From: Marinobacterium sp. xm-d-530
Lineage (GTDB): Bacteria > Pseudomonadota > Gammaproteobacteria > Pseudomonadales > Balneatricaceae
Reading direction: 5' to 3'
Assembly (NCBI RefSeq): GCF_013283365.1
Contig: NZ_WBYM01000004.1
Coordinates: forward strand, 62,001 to 126,000
Length of the DNA stretch: 64,000 bases
Part shown: positions 22,131-31,313 of the stretch, in pieces
Layout of the letters: each line of letters begins with the position of its first letter
Position numbering within the stretch: position 1 is the stretch's first letter
Notes under the pieces: model-generated
Database searches by the model: none
The model's input: only the letters and a program-made list of their open reading frames with translations
Told to the model about the DNA's origin: nothing
Position numbers and translations under genes: made by a program

Positions 22131-22161
22131 AAATGCCACCTTTACGGTGGCATTTTTTTTT
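22131..22161 (+). terminator. Intrinsic terminator 3 (partial repeat unit)
   Basis: The same stem with loop TTTAC and a full T-tract. After this point the repeat similarity ends. Confidence 0.9.
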
Positions 22162-22166
22162 GAACT

Positions 22167-22440
22167 GAAATTTCTCATTCTTTAGTCGCAATGAAAGTCA
22201 TTTCGAAACTGATACAGATACGCCGTTACAGAGTGCGTAAACACTGCAGCTTCATTCGTAAGTTGACTGGTAAGTTAAAAAAACGACCTTTTTTGTAAAT
22301 TCACTACATACAAAGTGGGCTTGATATGGCTGCGGGGCTATGGGATAACTGTTTCCTATGCTGTTGGGTAGGGGTTACTTTGCGCATAGATCCTAGGATT
22401 ATGCCAAGCCCTTTGAATTATTTTTATTGGAGTAGAGTAG
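22167..22440. other. Intergenic leader before oadG
   Basis: No reading frame, RNA gene or convincing sigma-70 promoter was recognised here. It ends in an AT-rich stretch and a GGAG ribosome binding site before oadG, so it presumably holds the oadGAB promoter. Confidence 0.5.
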
Positions 22441-22674
22441 ATGAATAGTCTGATATCAGAAGGCCTCAACCTTATGGTCTATGGTATGGGGTTCGTTTTC
22501 GTATTCCTTACGCTGCTGGTCATTGTCACTACATTGATGTCTAAGCTGGTAAACAAGTTTTTGCCAGAACCGATTGTAGAGCCAAAAGCCAAAGCGTCTG
22601 CGCCTCAAGCTGCAGGCAACAATGATGAGTTGTTGGCTGTATTGACGGCAGCGGTTCATAAATACCGTAAGTAA
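22441..22674 (+). CDS. oadG: Oxaloacetate decarboxylase gamma subunit
   Basis: OadG is the small membrane anchor of the Na+-pumping oxaloacetate decarboxylase, joining OadA to OadB. The 77-residue protein has one N-terminal membrane helix (GLNLMVYGMGFVFVFLTLLVIVTTLMS) and a short Ala/Pro-rich cytoplasmic tail ending in AAVHKYRK, as in the OadG/DUF4535-like small subunits. It is first in oadGAB, 39 bases before oadA. Confidence 0.93.
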   Translation: MNSLISEGLNLMVYGMGFVFVFLTLLVIVTTLMSKLVNKFLPEPIVEPKAKASAPQAAGNNDELLAVLTAAVHKYRK

Positions 22675-22713
22675 TTTTAGGCACTGCCTTTTAACAAGAG
22701 AGAACTTAAGTTT

Positions 22714-24498
22714 ATGTCTGATGCAAATAAGCCTCTTGGTATCACGGATGTAGTTTTACGTGATGCGCACCAATCATTGTTTGCGACTCGTCTTCGCCTC
22801 GATGACATGCTTCCTATTGCTGAGAAGCTAGATAAGATTGGCTACTGGTCGCTAGAGAGTTGGGGTGGTGCCACTTTTGACTCATGTATTCGTTATCTAG
22901 GTGAAGATCCATGGGATCGTATTCGCCAACTTAAAGCAGCCATGCCAAACACTCGCCAGCAGATGCTACTGCGTGGTCAAAACCTACTTGGTTACCGCCA
23001 CTACGGTGATGATGTGGTCGAACGTTTTGTTGAGCGTTCAGCAGAGAGCGGTATCGACGTATTCCGTATCTTCGATGCGATGAATGACCCTCGTAACCTT
23101 GAGAAAGCGATTGCGGCCGTTAAAGCGACTGGCAAACACGCTCAGGGAACGATCTCTTACACTACTAGCCCAGTTCACACCATCGATATGTGGGTGGATT
23201 ACGCTAAAACGCTTGAAGACATGGGTGCTGACTCGATCAACATCAAAGATATGTCAGGCATTTTGACCCCTTACGGTGCGTTTGATCTTGTATCTCGTCT
23301 TAAAGCTCAGACGGGTCTTGAAGTTCAGCTTCATGCTCACGCAACGGCAGGTCTGTCTGATATGACCATCCTAAAAGCGGTTGAAGCGGGCATTGATCGT
23401 GTTGATACAGCGATCTCTTCAATGTCGATGACCTACGGTCATACAGCAACAGAGTCTGTAGTAGCGGCTCTAGCAGGTACAGACCGTGATACAGGACTAA
23501 ACCTAGAAGCACTCGAAGAGATTGCAGCCTATTTCCGTGAAGTTCGTAAGAAGTACGCTAAATTTGAAGGCTCACTGCGTGGTACTGACAGCCGCATTCT
23601 AGTGGCTCAGGTTCCTGGTGGTATGTTGACTAACATGGAGAGTCAACTTAAAGAGCAGGGCGCAGCTGATAAGTTTGATGAAGTGTTGGCTGAGATCCCA
23701 CGAGTACGTGAAGATCTTGGTTACATTCCACTGGTGACACCAACATCACAGATCGTTGGTACTCAAGCGGTTATCAATGTACTCGTTGGCGAGCGTTACA
23801 AAACTATTTCCAAAGAAGTTCAGGGTATCCTTAAAGGTGAGTACGGTGCAGCTCCTGCGCCATACAATGCTGAGCTTCAGGCCAAAGTTCTTGATGGAGC
23901 AGAGGCTATCACTTGCCGTCCAGCTGATCTCATCGAGCCAGAGATGGATAAGCTTGTTGCAGAGCTTAAAGAGATCGCAGTTGAAAAGGGTATTGAGCTA
24001 GAAACGGGTGAGCGTGAAATTGATGACGTGCTTACTTACGCTCTGTTCCCTCAGATCGGCCTTAAATTCCTTGAAAATCGCGGTAACCCAGACGCGTTTG
24101 AACCAGTACCCACTTTAGAGGATGCGCTAGCTATGTCAGCACCTAAGAAATCAGGACCAGAAGTTTACACAATCACAGTCAATGGCCAGAACTACGTTGT
24201 TCAAGTGGCTGAAGGTGGTGACATTACAGCCGTTGCTCCAGCTGCTGCAGCACCTGCCGCTCCAGCCGCTGCGCCTGCAGGTTCAGGTGAGCCTGTACCA
24301 GCTCCACTGGCCGGTAACATCTGGAAAGTTCAGGTCTCTGCTGGTCAAGCGGTTCAAGAGGGCGATGTGCTTGTTATCTTGGAAGCGATGAAGATGGAGA
24401 CAGAAGTTCGTGCAGCGCGTGCTGGTACAGTGACTTCAGTTGACGTTAAAGAGGGCGATGCCGTTCAGGTTGGCGACTCTCTGGTTACTCTTGCCTAA
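22714..24498 (+). CDS. oadA: Oxaloacetate decarboxylase alpha subunit (biotin-containing)
   Basis: OadA transfers the carboxyl group of oxaloacetate to its biotin. The N-terminal carboxyltransferase domain ([50 protein letters not shown]) covers about residues 5-270, the conserved PYC/OAD association domain follows, then an Ala/Pro-rich linker (about residues 510-525) and a biotinyl domain with EAMKMETEV whose Lys carries biotin. Length 594 is standard. The high-expression style of codon use resembles acs and eno. Confidence 0.97.
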   Translation: MSDANKPLGITDVVLRDAHQSLFATRLRLDDMLPIAEKLDKIGYWSLESWGGATFDSCIRYLGEDPWDRIRQLKAAMPNTRQQMLLRGQNLLGYRHYGDDVVERFVERSAESGIDVFRIFDAMNDPRNLEKAIAAVKATGKHAQGTISYTTSPVHTIDMWVDYAKTLEDMGADSINIKDMSGILTPYGAFDLVSRLKAQTGLEVQLHAHATAGLSDMTILKAVEAGIDRVDTAISSMSMTYGHTATESVVAALAGTDRDTGLNLEALEEIAAYFREVRKKYAKFEGSLRGTDSRILVAQVPGGMLTNMESQLKEQGAADKFDEVLAEIPRVREDLGYIPLVTPTSQIVGTQAVINVLVGERYKTISKEVQGILKGEYGAAPAPYNAELQAKVLDGAEAITCRPADLIEPEMDKLVAELKEIAVEKGIELETGEREIDDVLTYALFPQIGLKFLENRGNPDAFEPVPTLEDALAMSAPKKSGPEVYTITVNGQNYVVQVAEGGDITAVAPAAAAPAAPAAAPAGSGEPVPAPLAGNIWKVQVSAGQAVQEGDVLVILEAMKMETEVRAARAGTVTSVDVKEGDAVQVGDSLVTLA

Positions 24499-24515
24499 TT
24501 TGAGGTGACGGTTTA

Positions 24516-25817
24516 ATGGAAAAGATCCTTCAACTGTGGGAAGCCTCGGGCATCTACAACATCTCAGCCGGTCAGGTAACTATGATCGCTGTTGGTTTGT
24601 TGTTGCTCTTTTTGGCAATCCGCAAAAACTTTGAGCCACTGCTGCTTGTGCCAATCGGTTTTGGTGGCATCATGGCGAATATTCCCGAGGCTGGACTCGC
24701 GTTTTCTGCAGTAGAGAATGCGGTTCACTTTGCAAAACCTGAAGTGCTTCAGGGTTTGGCTGCTTCATTGAATATTACCAGTGTGGATCCTCACGAGATA
24801 CTGCATGCTTACCACGGCTCTAATCCGTCTACGCATCATGCAGCCACTATGGTTGCTGCTGACGCGGGTTACAGCAATGGTATGCTCTATAACTTCTACT
24901 CTGTAGCCATTGCTTCGGGTGTTGCTCCGCTACTGATCTTTATGGGCGTTGGTGCGATGACTGATTTTGGTCCGCTCCTGGCTAATCCTAAGACTCTATT
25001 CTTGGGTGCTGCAGCTCAGTTCGGCATCTTTGCTACGGTATTGGGTGCTGTGGGTCTTTCGGCTATGGGTATCATGGACTTCACAGTTCAAGATGCAGCT
25101 GCAATCGGCATCATCGGTGGTGCTGACGGTCCTACAGCTATTTACGTTGCCAGCATGCTTGCCCCTCAATTACTGGGTGCGATCGCTGTAGCGGCTTACT
25201 CATACATGGCACTAGTGCCAATGATTCAACCGCCAATCATGCGAGCATTGACGACTGAATCAGAGCGTAAGATCGCTATGCACCAGCTTCGTCATGTCTC
25301 TAAGACTGAGAAAATCATGTTCCCGATAGCGCTGTTGATTCTTGTCGCACTGTTGCTTCCGGATGCGGCCCCACTATTGGGTATGTTCTGTTTCGGTAAC
25401 CTGATGCGTGAATGTGGCGTTGTGGACCGTCTGAGTGATACAGCACAGAATGCTCTAATCAACATCGTGACGATCTTCCTAGGTCTATCGGTTGGCTCAA
25501 AGTTGAGCGCTGATAAGTTCCTGGACTTGAACACACTGGGCATTTTGCTCCTTGGTATCGTTGCTTTTGGTATCGGTACAGCTGCAGGTGTCTTGATGGC
25601 TAAGCTGATGAATAAGCTTGAGGGTGGTAATGCAATCAACCCACTTATTGGTTCAGCGGGAGTCTCTGCTGTTCCTATGGCTGCTCGTGTCTCCAATAAG
25701 ATCGGTTTAGAGGCTAACCCTCAAAACTTCTTGCTGATGCATGCCATGGGCCCTAACGTAGCGGGTGTGATTGGCTCTGCGGTTGCTGCAGGTGTCATGA
25801 TTAAGTTTGTTGGTTAA
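24516..25817 (+). CDS. oadB: Oxaloacetate decarboxylase beta subunit (Na+ pump)
   Basis: OadB decarboxylates carboxybiotin and couples this to Na+ export. The 433-residue protein has about nine to eleven membrane segments and family motifs [31 protein letters not shown] (the Na+/proton-site aspartate) and the C-terminal [19 protein letters not shown] and [19 protein letters not shown]. It follows oadA closely and ends the operon. Na+ pumping fits a marine organism. Confidence 0.97.
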   Translation: MEKILQLWEASGIYNISAGQVTMIAVGLLLLFLAIRKNFEPLLLVPIGFGGIMANIPEAGLAFSAVENAVHFAKPEVLQGLAASLNITSVDPHEILHAYHGSNPSTHHAATMVAADAGYSNGMLYNFYSVAIASGVAPLLIFMGVGAMTDFGPLLANPKTLFLGAAAQFGIFATVLGAVGLSAMGIMDFTVQDAAAIGIIGGADGPTAIYVASMLAPQLLGAIAVAAYSYMALVPMIQPPIMRALTTESERKIAMHQLRHVSKTEKIMFPIALLILVALLLPDAAPLLGMFCFGNLMRECGVVDRLSDTAQNALINIVTIFLGLSVGSKLSADKFLDLNTLGILLLGIVAFGIGTAAGVLMAKLMNKLEGGNAINPLIGSAGVSAVPMAARVSNKIGLEANPQNFLLMHAMGPNVAGVIGSAVAAGVMIKFVG

Positions 25818-25860
25818 TCTTTGATTAACCATTATAAAAAGCGCCCTCGGGCGCTTTTTT
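25811..25860 (+). terminator. Double hairpin terminator after oadB
   Basis: A perfect 9-bp hairpin (TGGTTAATC/GATTAACCA, 25811-25831) overlaps the oadB stop codon and is followed by the intrinsic terminator AAAGCGCCC/GGGCGCTTT with a T-tract (25836-25860). Confidence 0.92.
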
Positions 25861-26006
25861 GTTACCTGACAATTGTGAAGTTTGAATATTCTCTAACTTT
25901 TTTTACAAAAGTGACTTCGTTTTATTTTTTATCGTCTATGCTGTGTATAGAGAAAGAAAATAGACCCGCAGTATAAAGGCAGTATCTGCGCTTTAGGAAT
26001 TGAAGA

Positions 26007-26585
26007 ATGAAGACGCTCAGTACAGGTGAAATCGCTAAGCTTTGTGACGTTAATTTACGAACCGTCATTCGTTGGATCGAGCGAGGGGCTTTAAAGGGTT
26101 TTAAACTTCCAGGTCGAGGGAATAACAGAGTTCGCGTAGAGGACTTCTTAGCCTTTCTGGTTGAGCATGAGATCCCGATTCCTGCTGAACTGCAGGAAGA
26201 TAGTCGAAAGGTTCTTGTTGTAGATGATGAGCCTGCCATCGCACGTGCATTACAACGAGTGTTACGTAAGCATGGTTTGGTCGCAGAGGTGGCCGCTGAT
26301 GGTTTTCAAGCGGGTACCAAGCTGATGAAAGATCGCCCAATTCTGGTGACCTTGGATCTCAGTATGCCGGGCCTAAGTGGTTACGATGTACTGAGTTTTG
26401 TTCGCGAAACTCCAGAAATAGCTTCAACCAAAATATTGGTCATCTCGGCATTGGGCAGTGAAGCCCTCCAAAAGGCGATCGATTTGGGAGCCGATGCGAT
26501 TTTGAATAAGCCGTTTGATAATCATGAGTTGGTCGAAGTGATCAATAAGTTGGTTGGAACAGCGGCGAAAGCTGAAGATATTTAA
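26007..26585 (+). CDS. Response regulator with N-terminal excisionase-type HTH and C-terminal receiver
   Basis: The 192-residue protein joins a MerR/excisionase-like helix-turn-helix (TGEIAKLCDVNLRTVIRWIERGALKGFKLPGRGNNRVRVEDF, residues 6-47) to a receiver domain (about 67-188) with acidic pair D73/D74, phospho-acceptor D117 (TLDLSMPG) and K168 (LNKPF). The order is reversed from most response regulators, where the receiver is first. No histidine kinase is adjacent. It faces a receiver-GGDEF gene across a shared terminator. Target and partner are unknown. Confidence 0.85.
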   Translation: MKTLSTGEIAKLCDVNLRTVIRWIERGALKGFKLPGRGNNRVRVEDFLAFLVEHEIPIPAELQEDSRKVLVVDDEPAIARALQRVLRKHGLVAEVAADGFQAGTKLMKDRPILVTLDLSMPGLSGYDVLSFVRETPEIASTKILVISALGSEALQKAIDLGADAILNKPFDNHELVEVINKLVGTAAKAEDI

Positions 26586-26611
26586 CAGCTATTCAGACAG
26601 CAAACCACAAT

Positions 26612-26645
26612 AAAGCCCGCTAATGTTTGTTAGCGGGCTTTTTTT
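26612..26645. terminator. Bidirectional intrinsic terminator between convergent regulators
   Basis: A perfect 12-bp stem (AAAGCCCGCTAA/TTAGCGGGCTTT) with a 6-nt loop and T-tract. The A-run on the other side lets it serve both the HTH-receiver gene and the convergent receiver-GGDEF gene. Confidence 0.93.
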
Positions 26646-26657
26646 GTCATTAGCCGT

Positions 26658-27608
26658 TTAGTCAGCGATTTCTGAGCGATTCTTCCCCTCGGATTTTGCA
26701 AATTTAAGCGCTTTTTTCGCTGCTTTATAGAGCTCTTCAGGGTCATCACCGATATCGATTGCCTTGGCTGCCAGAGTGATTTGTATGTCGACTTTCTGGT
26801 TTCGCACTAGATAGCTACGTGAGGCCAGTTTCATTCTGACCCGTTCCATAATGCCGTTAATACAGTTCTCGGGAGCATACTGATTCAACATGATGCCAAA
26901 CTCATCGTCCTCGGTACGAGCAATGATATCGCCTGAGCGAAGATTAAAGCTTAATAGTCTGCCGACCAATTTTAAAACGTCCTCACTGGTTTGAGGCCCG
27001 ACAGACTCAACAATAGAGCTAAAATTATCGACATCTAAGAGAATTAGGTAGGAGGGTGCAACGCCTGGCAAGGCCGTGCCAACAATCGCTTGAGCCTCTA
27101 CTTGCTCCATCAGAGCCGTTCTATTGAGTAGACCGGTCAGTGGATCAGTCGCAGTTAGGCTTTTCACTAGCTCATCGTAATTACGTTTCTCATCATCACG
27201 TTGTTTTTGAACGAGCTCTTCGTTAATGATCGCAAGCAGTTCACTATTGTCCCAGGGCTTGGACATGTAGCGGTGAATTCTACCTTCATTAATGGCACTC
27301 ACCGTCATATCAAAATCTGAATAACCAGTCAGTAGAATACGAACCGTATTAGGTGTAATTGACATGGTTTTTGCCAGGAATTCATCACCTCTCATCTCGG
27401 GCATTCGCATGTCAGAAACAATCAGATCAACCTCATTGGATTCAAGGTACTTCAGGGCTTCCGGTGCCGATGTGAAACCGATAACTTCGTAGTGGCTTGA
27501 ACGTAACACCCTGCGAAGCGAGTTAACGACAGACTCCTCATCATCCACGCATAAAATCTTAGCGGCTTCGGTCCGATCAAGGTATCGGCTATTGTCTAAA
27601 GAGCTCAT
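26658..27608 (-). CDS. Response regulator with receiver and degenerate GGDEF domain
   Basis: The 316-residue protein has an N-terminal receiver (acidic pair D22/D23, phospho-acceptor D66 in SDMRMP, K117), a coiled linker and a C-terminal GGDEF-family domain starting DPLTGLLNR (155-163). The active-site signature GG(D/E)EF is EDDEF at 233-237 and the usual FKxxND segment reads FSSIVE, so cyclase activity is probably lost. RSGD at 224-227 sits where the RxxD inhibitory c-di-GMP site is found, so it may act as a receptor. ATG at 27608 has AAGGA 11 bases upstream and is preferred over ATG at 27632. Confidence 0.87.
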   Translation of the reverse strand: MSSLDNSRYLDRTEAAKILCVDDEESVVNSLRRVLRSSHYEVIGFTSAPEALKYLESNEVDLIVSDMRMPEMRGDEFLAKTMSITPNTVRILLTGYSDFDMTVSAINEGRIHRYMSKPWDNSELLAIINEELVQKQRDDEKRNYDELVKSLTATDPLTGLLNRTALMEQVEAQAIVGTALPGVAPSYLILLDVDNFSSIVESVGPQTSEDVLKLVGRLLSFNLRSGDIIARTEDDEFGIMLNQYAPENCINGIMERVRMKLASRSYLVRNQKVDIQITLAAKAIDIGDDPEELYKAAKKALKFAKSEGKNRSEIAD

Positions 27609-27731
27609 CAGTACAACTGTCCTTCGGGTCATTTATGTCATATGACTTAAGGTATAGTTTAGGGTCTGGGATCTGTCAAATTGATCAGTAAAAATAATCT
27701 GTTTTTCATTGTGAAAAGAGAGATAGGAGAC

Positions 27732-27808
27732 TGGCACCCCAGAGACGATTCGAACGTCCGACCTACCCCTTAGGAGGGGGTTGCTCTATCCAGCTGAGCT
27801 ACTGGGGC
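27732..27808 (-). tRNA. tRNA-Arg (CCT)
   Basis: On the minus strand a 77-base cloverleaf begins GCCCCAGTAGCTCAGC; the anticodon arm CCCC-CTCCTAA-GGGG gives anticodon CCT, and the T-loop TTCGAAT and encoded CCA are present. Confidence 0.96.
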
Positions 27809-27958
27809 ACTGGCAGTGAATTCTAAAGCCTCATTTCGACTATGCAATAGGATTCTGTTGAATTACTTAGACTAAAGAGTCCTTTTGAACAGACCAATGT
27901 CTAATTCTGACTTAGGGTAGCTCAGGTTATAAATATTGCACTTTAATAAATAGAGTGT

Positions 27959-27971
27959 GGCAATGATTGCC
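27959..27971. promoter_or_regulatory. Perfect 13-bp dyad upstream of acs
   Basis: GGCAAT-G-ATTGCC is a perfect inverted repeat 29 bases before the acs start. It could be an operator or a leader hairpin. The spacing is wrong for a sigma-54 -24/-12 pair, although TGGCA and TTGC are present. Confidence 0.35.
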
Positions 27972-28000
27972 GTACCCAATCAATCTAAGGGAAAGAACTA

Positions 28001-29953
28001 ATGAGCGATAAGATCTACCCAGTATCTGCAGAGTTTGCTGCTAACGCCCATGCTGATGAAGCTAAATACAACGAGATGTACCAGCAGTCAGTTGAGAACC
28101 CAGATGCGTTCTGGTCTGAGCAAGCTAAGCGTATCGACTGGATCAAGCCTTTCACTAAGGTTAAGCACACATCGTTTGATACTCATAATGTTGATATCCG
28201 TTGGTTCGAAGATGGTACGTTGAACGTTGCAGCAAACTGTTTGGATCGCCACTTAGAGACTCGTGGCGATCAGGTTGCGATTATCTGGGAAGGTGATAAC
28301 CCAGAAGAAGATGAAAAGATCACTTACCGCGATCTTCACGAGCGTGTATGTAAGTTTGCCAACGTGCTTAAAGCGCAGGGTATTAGTAAAGGTGACGTAG
28401 TCACTCTTTACCTTCCAATGATCCCTGAAGCCGCTGTCGCTATGCTGGCTTGTGCTCGTGTTGGTGCCGTTCACTCGATTGTATTTGGTGGTTTCTCTCC
28501 TGAAGCGCTTGCTGCTCGTATCGAAGGCGCTAACTCTAAACTGGTTGTGACTTCTAACTTCTCTCTTCGTGGCGGTAAAGCGGTTCCACTTAAAGCGAAC
28601 GTTGATGAAGCACTGACTCACCCTGGTGCGGCTAAGTTCTGTGAAAAAGTGGTTGTTGTAAACCGCGTAGATCAAGATGTTGCTTGGCATGAGAGCCGTG
28701 ATGTTTGGTATGAAGAGGAGATGGCAAAAGCCTCTGCTGATTGCCCACCTGAAGAGATGAATGCTGAGGATCCGCTATTCATCCTATACACATCTGGTTC
28801 AACGGGTGCGCCTAAAGGTCTTAAACACACTACCGGTGGTTACCTAGTTTACGCGTCAATGACCCATCAGTACGTCTTTGATTACCAAGAGGGTGATATC
28901 TACTGGTGTACAGCCGATGTAGGTTGGGTAACAGGTCACAGCTACATTGTTTATGGTCCACTAGCAAACGGTGCAACGACCCTGATGTTTGAAGGTGTTC
29001 CAAGCTACCCAGATATGAGCCGTTTCGGTCGCGTTATCGAAAAACACAAAGTTAACCAGTTCTACACCGCGCCTACGGCCATCCGTGCCTTGATGCAGAA
29101 AGGTGAAGATGTTCTAGGCGACTCTGATCTATCCTCTCTTAAACTGCTAGGTTCGGTTGGTGAGCCAATCAACCCTGAAGCTTGGGAGTGGTACAACCGT
29201 GTTATGGGTGCTGGTAAGTGCCCAATCGTTGATACTTGGTGGCAGACTGAGACAGGTGGCATCATGATCGTACCTCTACCTGGTGCGACAGCGACTAAGC
29301 CGGGTTCAGCAACTCGTCCATTCTTCGGTGTTCAGCCAGCGCTACTGGATAACGATGGCAAAGAGATTGAAGGTGCAGGTGAAGGTAACCTTGTCATTAA
29401 GGACTCTTGGCCTGGTCAATCTCGCTCAATCTGGGGCGACCACGAACGTTTCGGTCAGACTTACTTCTCTAGCTTCTCTGGCTACTACACAACGGGCGAT
29501 GGCGCACGTCGTGATGAGGACGGCTACTACTGGATCACAGGTCGTGTAGACGATGTAATCAACGTATCTGGTCACCGTATGGGTACCGCAGAGGTTGAGT
29601 CTGCGTTGGTAGCTCACGAAGCAGTTGCTGAAGCTGCGGTGGTAGGTTACCCACACGATCTTAAAGGTCAGGGTATCTACTGTTACGTAACGCTGCAGGA
29701 AGGCATGGAAGCTTCCGATGAGCTTAAAGTGACACTGCGTAACTGGGTACGTACAGAGATTGGTCCAATTGCATCACCGGATTTGATTCAGTTCGCACCC
29801 GGTCTACCTAAGACACGTTCTGGTAAGATCATGCGTCGTATCCTTCGCAAGATTGCGGAAGACGATTTCGGTGCATTGGGTGATACCTCTACCTTGGCAG
29901 ATCCAAGTGTGGTGGATGACCTGATCGAAAACCGCATGAACCGTAAGAGCTAA
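28001..29953 (+). CDS. acs: Acetyl-CoA synthetase
   Basis: Acs activates acetate to acetyl-CoA through acetyl-AMP. The 650-residue length is standard. Signatures are the P-loop-like [22 protein letters not shown] near residue 265, the adenylate core [13 protein letters not shown] near residue 415, [32 protein letters not shown] and the acetylation-controlled lysine motif [16 protein letters not shown] near residue 610. A LuxR-type response regulator lies downstream after a terminator, probably its controller. Confidence 0.98.
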   Translation: MSDKIYPVSAEFAANAHADEAKYNEMYQQSVENPDAFWSEQAKRIDWIKPFTKVKHTSFDTHNVDIRWFEDGTLNVAANCLDRHLETRGDQVAIIWEGDNPEEDEKITYRDLHERVCKFANVLKAQGISKGDVVTLYLPMIPEAAVAMLACARVGAVHSIVFGGFSPEALAARIEGANSKLVVTSNFSLRGGKAVPLKANVDEALTHPGAAKFCEKVVVVNRVDQDVAWHESRDVWYEEEMAKASADCPPEEMNAEDPLFILYTSGSTGAPKGLKHTTGGYLVYASMTHQYVFDYQEGDIYWCTADVGWVTGHSYIVYGPLANGATTLMFEGVPSYPDMSRFGRVIEKHKVNQFYTAPTAIRALMQKGEDVLGDSDLSSLKLLGSVGEPINPEAWEWYNRVMGAGKCPIVDTWWQTETGGIMIVPLPGATATKPGSATRPFFGVQPALLDNDGKEIEGAGEGNLVIKDSWPGQSRSIWGDHERFGQTYFSSFSGYYTTGDGARRDEDGYYWITGRVDDVINVSGHRMGTAEVESALVAHEAVAEAAVVGYPHDLKGQGIYCYVTLQEGMEASDELKVTLRNWVRTEIGPIASPDLIQFAPGLPKTRSGKIMRRILRKIAEDDFGALGDTSTLADPSVVDDLIENRMNRKS

Positions 29954-29964
29954 ACACTCTTATT

Positions 29965-29995
29965 AAAAAACCCACGACTCGTCGTGGGTTTTTTT
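29965..29995 (+). terminator. Intrinsic terminator after acs
   Basis: A 14-bp stem (AAAAAACCCACGAC with GTCGTGGGTTTTTT) closed by TC and ending in seven T residues; also usable in the opposite direction. Confidence 0.93.
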
Positions 29996-30090
29996 ATTTC
30001 CATTTGAACTGGAAACTAATCCATTATTCGATTAACTTATACCCTACAAAAAAGCGCTATACTGCCTTTCTAGGCTTGTCGGAGAATACT

Positions 30091-30756
30091 ATGCAACTGG
30101 CTCAAAAAATTATCATTGCGGATGATCACCCACTGTTTCGTGCAGCGCTGAAGCAAGCGGTTTCCCAAGCGGTTTCCGGAGTGGAGATTATCGAAGCGGA
30201 TACTCTTGAGTCCGTTCAGAATGCCGTTGAAGAGCATGGTGATGCTGACTTGGTGCTTTTGGATATCCATATGCCAGGTGCTCAGGGTTTCTCTGGTCTG
30301 GTATTCCTTCGTGGTCAACACCCTGGTGTTCCAGTGATTGTTGTATCAGGTAGCGAAGAGACTCATGTCATGAAACGTGCTATCGATTACGGCGCGTCAG
30401 GTTTTATTCCTAAGTCATCTCCGCTAGAGACTATTTCAGAAGCGATTGTTGCTGTTCTTCAAGGTGATGAGTGGTTGCCAGAGGAGTTAGAAGAGTCGAT
30501 GGATGACCTTGTTACAGACGAGGATCAGAAGTTTGCTGAAGCGATTGCCTCTTTGACGCCACAACAGTTCCGTGTACTGACGATGCTGACGGAAGGGCTT
30601 TTGAATAAACAGATCGCTTACGATTTAAACGTTTCTGAAGCCACCATCAAAGCGCACGTAACGGCGATTCTTCGTAAGTTGGGTGTCCACAGTCGGACCC
30701 AGGCTGTCATCGCAGCACAGCGTCTTGGAGTAGAGCCTCCCAAGACAGAAGGTTAA
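30091..30756 (+). CDS. LuxR/NarL-type response regulator, CrbR-like
   Basis: The 221-residue protein has a receiver (D11/D12, phospho-acceptor D58 in LLDIHMPG, lysine in PKSSPLE) and a C-terminal LuxR helix-turn-helix (LTPQQFRVLTMLTEGLLNKQIAYDLNVSEATIKAHVTAILRKLG). In Vibrio and Pseudomonas the CrbS-CrbR system controls acs; location next to acs makes this a likely CrbR, but no sensor kinase is in the window. ATG at 30091 follows GGAGAA; an upstream TTG at 30004 would add residues unlike any receiver N terminus. Confidence 0.85.
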   Translation: MQLAQKIIIADDHPLFRAALKQAVSQAVSGVEIIEADTLESVQNAVEEHGDADLVLLDIHMPGAQGFSGLVFLRGQHPGVPVIVVSGSEETHVMKRAIDYGASGFIPKSSPLETISEAIVAVLQGDEWLPEELEESMDDLVTDEDQKFAEAIASLTPQQFRVLTMLTEGLLNKQIAYDLNVSEATIKAHVTAILRKLGVHSRTQAVIAAQRLGVEPPKTEG

Positions 30757-30770
30757 CACCTGCTCATAAG

Positions 30771-30800
30771 AAAGCCGCTCATACTTGAAGCGGCTTTTTT
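30771..30800 (+). terminator. Intrinsic terminator after the acs-linked regulator
   Basis: The stem AAAGCCGCT/AGCGGCTTT with a 9-nt loop and a T-tract. It lies between convergent genes and may also slow transcription from the other side. Confidence 0.88.
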
Positions 30801-30823
30801 GTATCTAAAGCTTGTGTTGGTAT

Positions 30824-31246
30824 CTAGGGTCTAACGTAGATATAACCCTGTTGCTGCAGTCGGACGATTTCTGGGAGTCCGGCTTTAACCACGTCCTCTT
30901 CACTGACATCGTAAAGTGCGTCGTAACCTATCTTGTATCCGGTCAGTGAGTTTCCGCAAATGACAAACTCAGTGCCCATAAACTTAAGCGTATCGATGGC
31001 GCCCTGTTTAGCGGTATCGTCAACTGCCGACATAAAGTATTCGATCGCTTCACCATGGATAACCGCTTTGATCTCGACACTATCCTCACCCAATTCATTA
31101 ATATGATTTGAGATGTTGCTGAAGGTGTGCCCAATGCGTGATTCATCCCCATAGTTGATGTGATACACCACCTTTTGCGGCTCATAGTCGTTGGCCATGA
31201 CTAGGGGGCTGGATAAAAGAGCAAACAGAGCGAAAGTCTTAAACAT
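30824..31246 (-). CDS. DsrE-family-like secreted protein
   Basis: The 140-residue product starts with a signal peptide (MFKTFALFALLSSPLVMA) and continues with a DsrE/DsrF-like fold pattern: KVVYHINYGDESRIGHTFSNISNHIN, VEIKAVIHGEAIEYF and FVICGNSLTGYKI with a single conserved-type cysteine. Such periplasmic proteins are found in sulfur-oxidising and marine bacteria, but the role is unknown. ATG at 31246 is chosen because AAGG lies 8 bases upstream and it gives a clean signal peptide; an ATG seven codons earlier is possible. It follows the OmpA-like gene on the same strand after a terminator. Confidence 0.75.
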   Translation of the reverse strand: MFKTFALFALLSSPLVMANDYEPQKVVYHINYGDESRIGHTFSNISNHINELGEDSVEIKAVIHGEAIEYFMSAVDDTAKQGAIDTLKFMGTEFVICGNSLTGYKIGYDALYDVSEEDVVKAGLPEIVRLQQQGYIYVRP

Positions 31247-31265
31247 CTTCAGATACCTTAAATAC

Positions 31266-31289
31266 AAAAAAGCCGGCTACGCGCCGGCT
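31266..31289 (-). terminator. Intrinsic terminator after the OmpA-like gene
   Basis: Read on the minus strand, AGCCGGC-10 nt-GCCGGCT (the inner CG pairs extend it) is followed by TTTTTTG. It separates the OmpA-like gene from the DsrE-like gene. Confidence 0.85.
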
Positions 31290-31313
31290 CTTGAAGCGTG
31301 TGTAACTCTTAGA

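Larger units (their letters stand above)
21638..22166 (+). repeat. Tandem 237-bp repeat with tRNA-Arg 3' ends, terminator and hairpin chain
   Basis: Two full units (21638-21875 and 21876-22112) and a partial third (22113-22166) follow the last tRNA-Arg. Each unit starts with the tRNA 3' end GCGCGCCA and ATATTCAAAAG, then an intrinsic terminator. Next come five successive hairpins (in unit 1 at 21690-21703, 21726-21747, 21750-21762, 21762-21774 and 21777-21790) and a decayed tRNA-Arg-like segment that runs into the next GCGCGCCA. The two full units differ at only a few positions. The layout recalls the repeats with tRNA 3' ends behind E. coli tyrT (rtT RNA), but the sequence is not that of E. 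coli. No convincing reading frame fills the unit. Confidence 0.85.

Noticed and set aside
21646-22166. Insertion sequence or CRISPR array behind the tRNA-Arg genes
   Set aside because: There is no transposase, no flanking target duplication, and the 237-bp units are contiguous, without the short repeat and unique spacer pattern of CRISPR.
27957-27972. TGGCA...TTGC before acs as a sigma-54 promoter
   Set aside because: GG and GC are separated by 8 bases, not the required 10; the sequence is better seen as a dyad.
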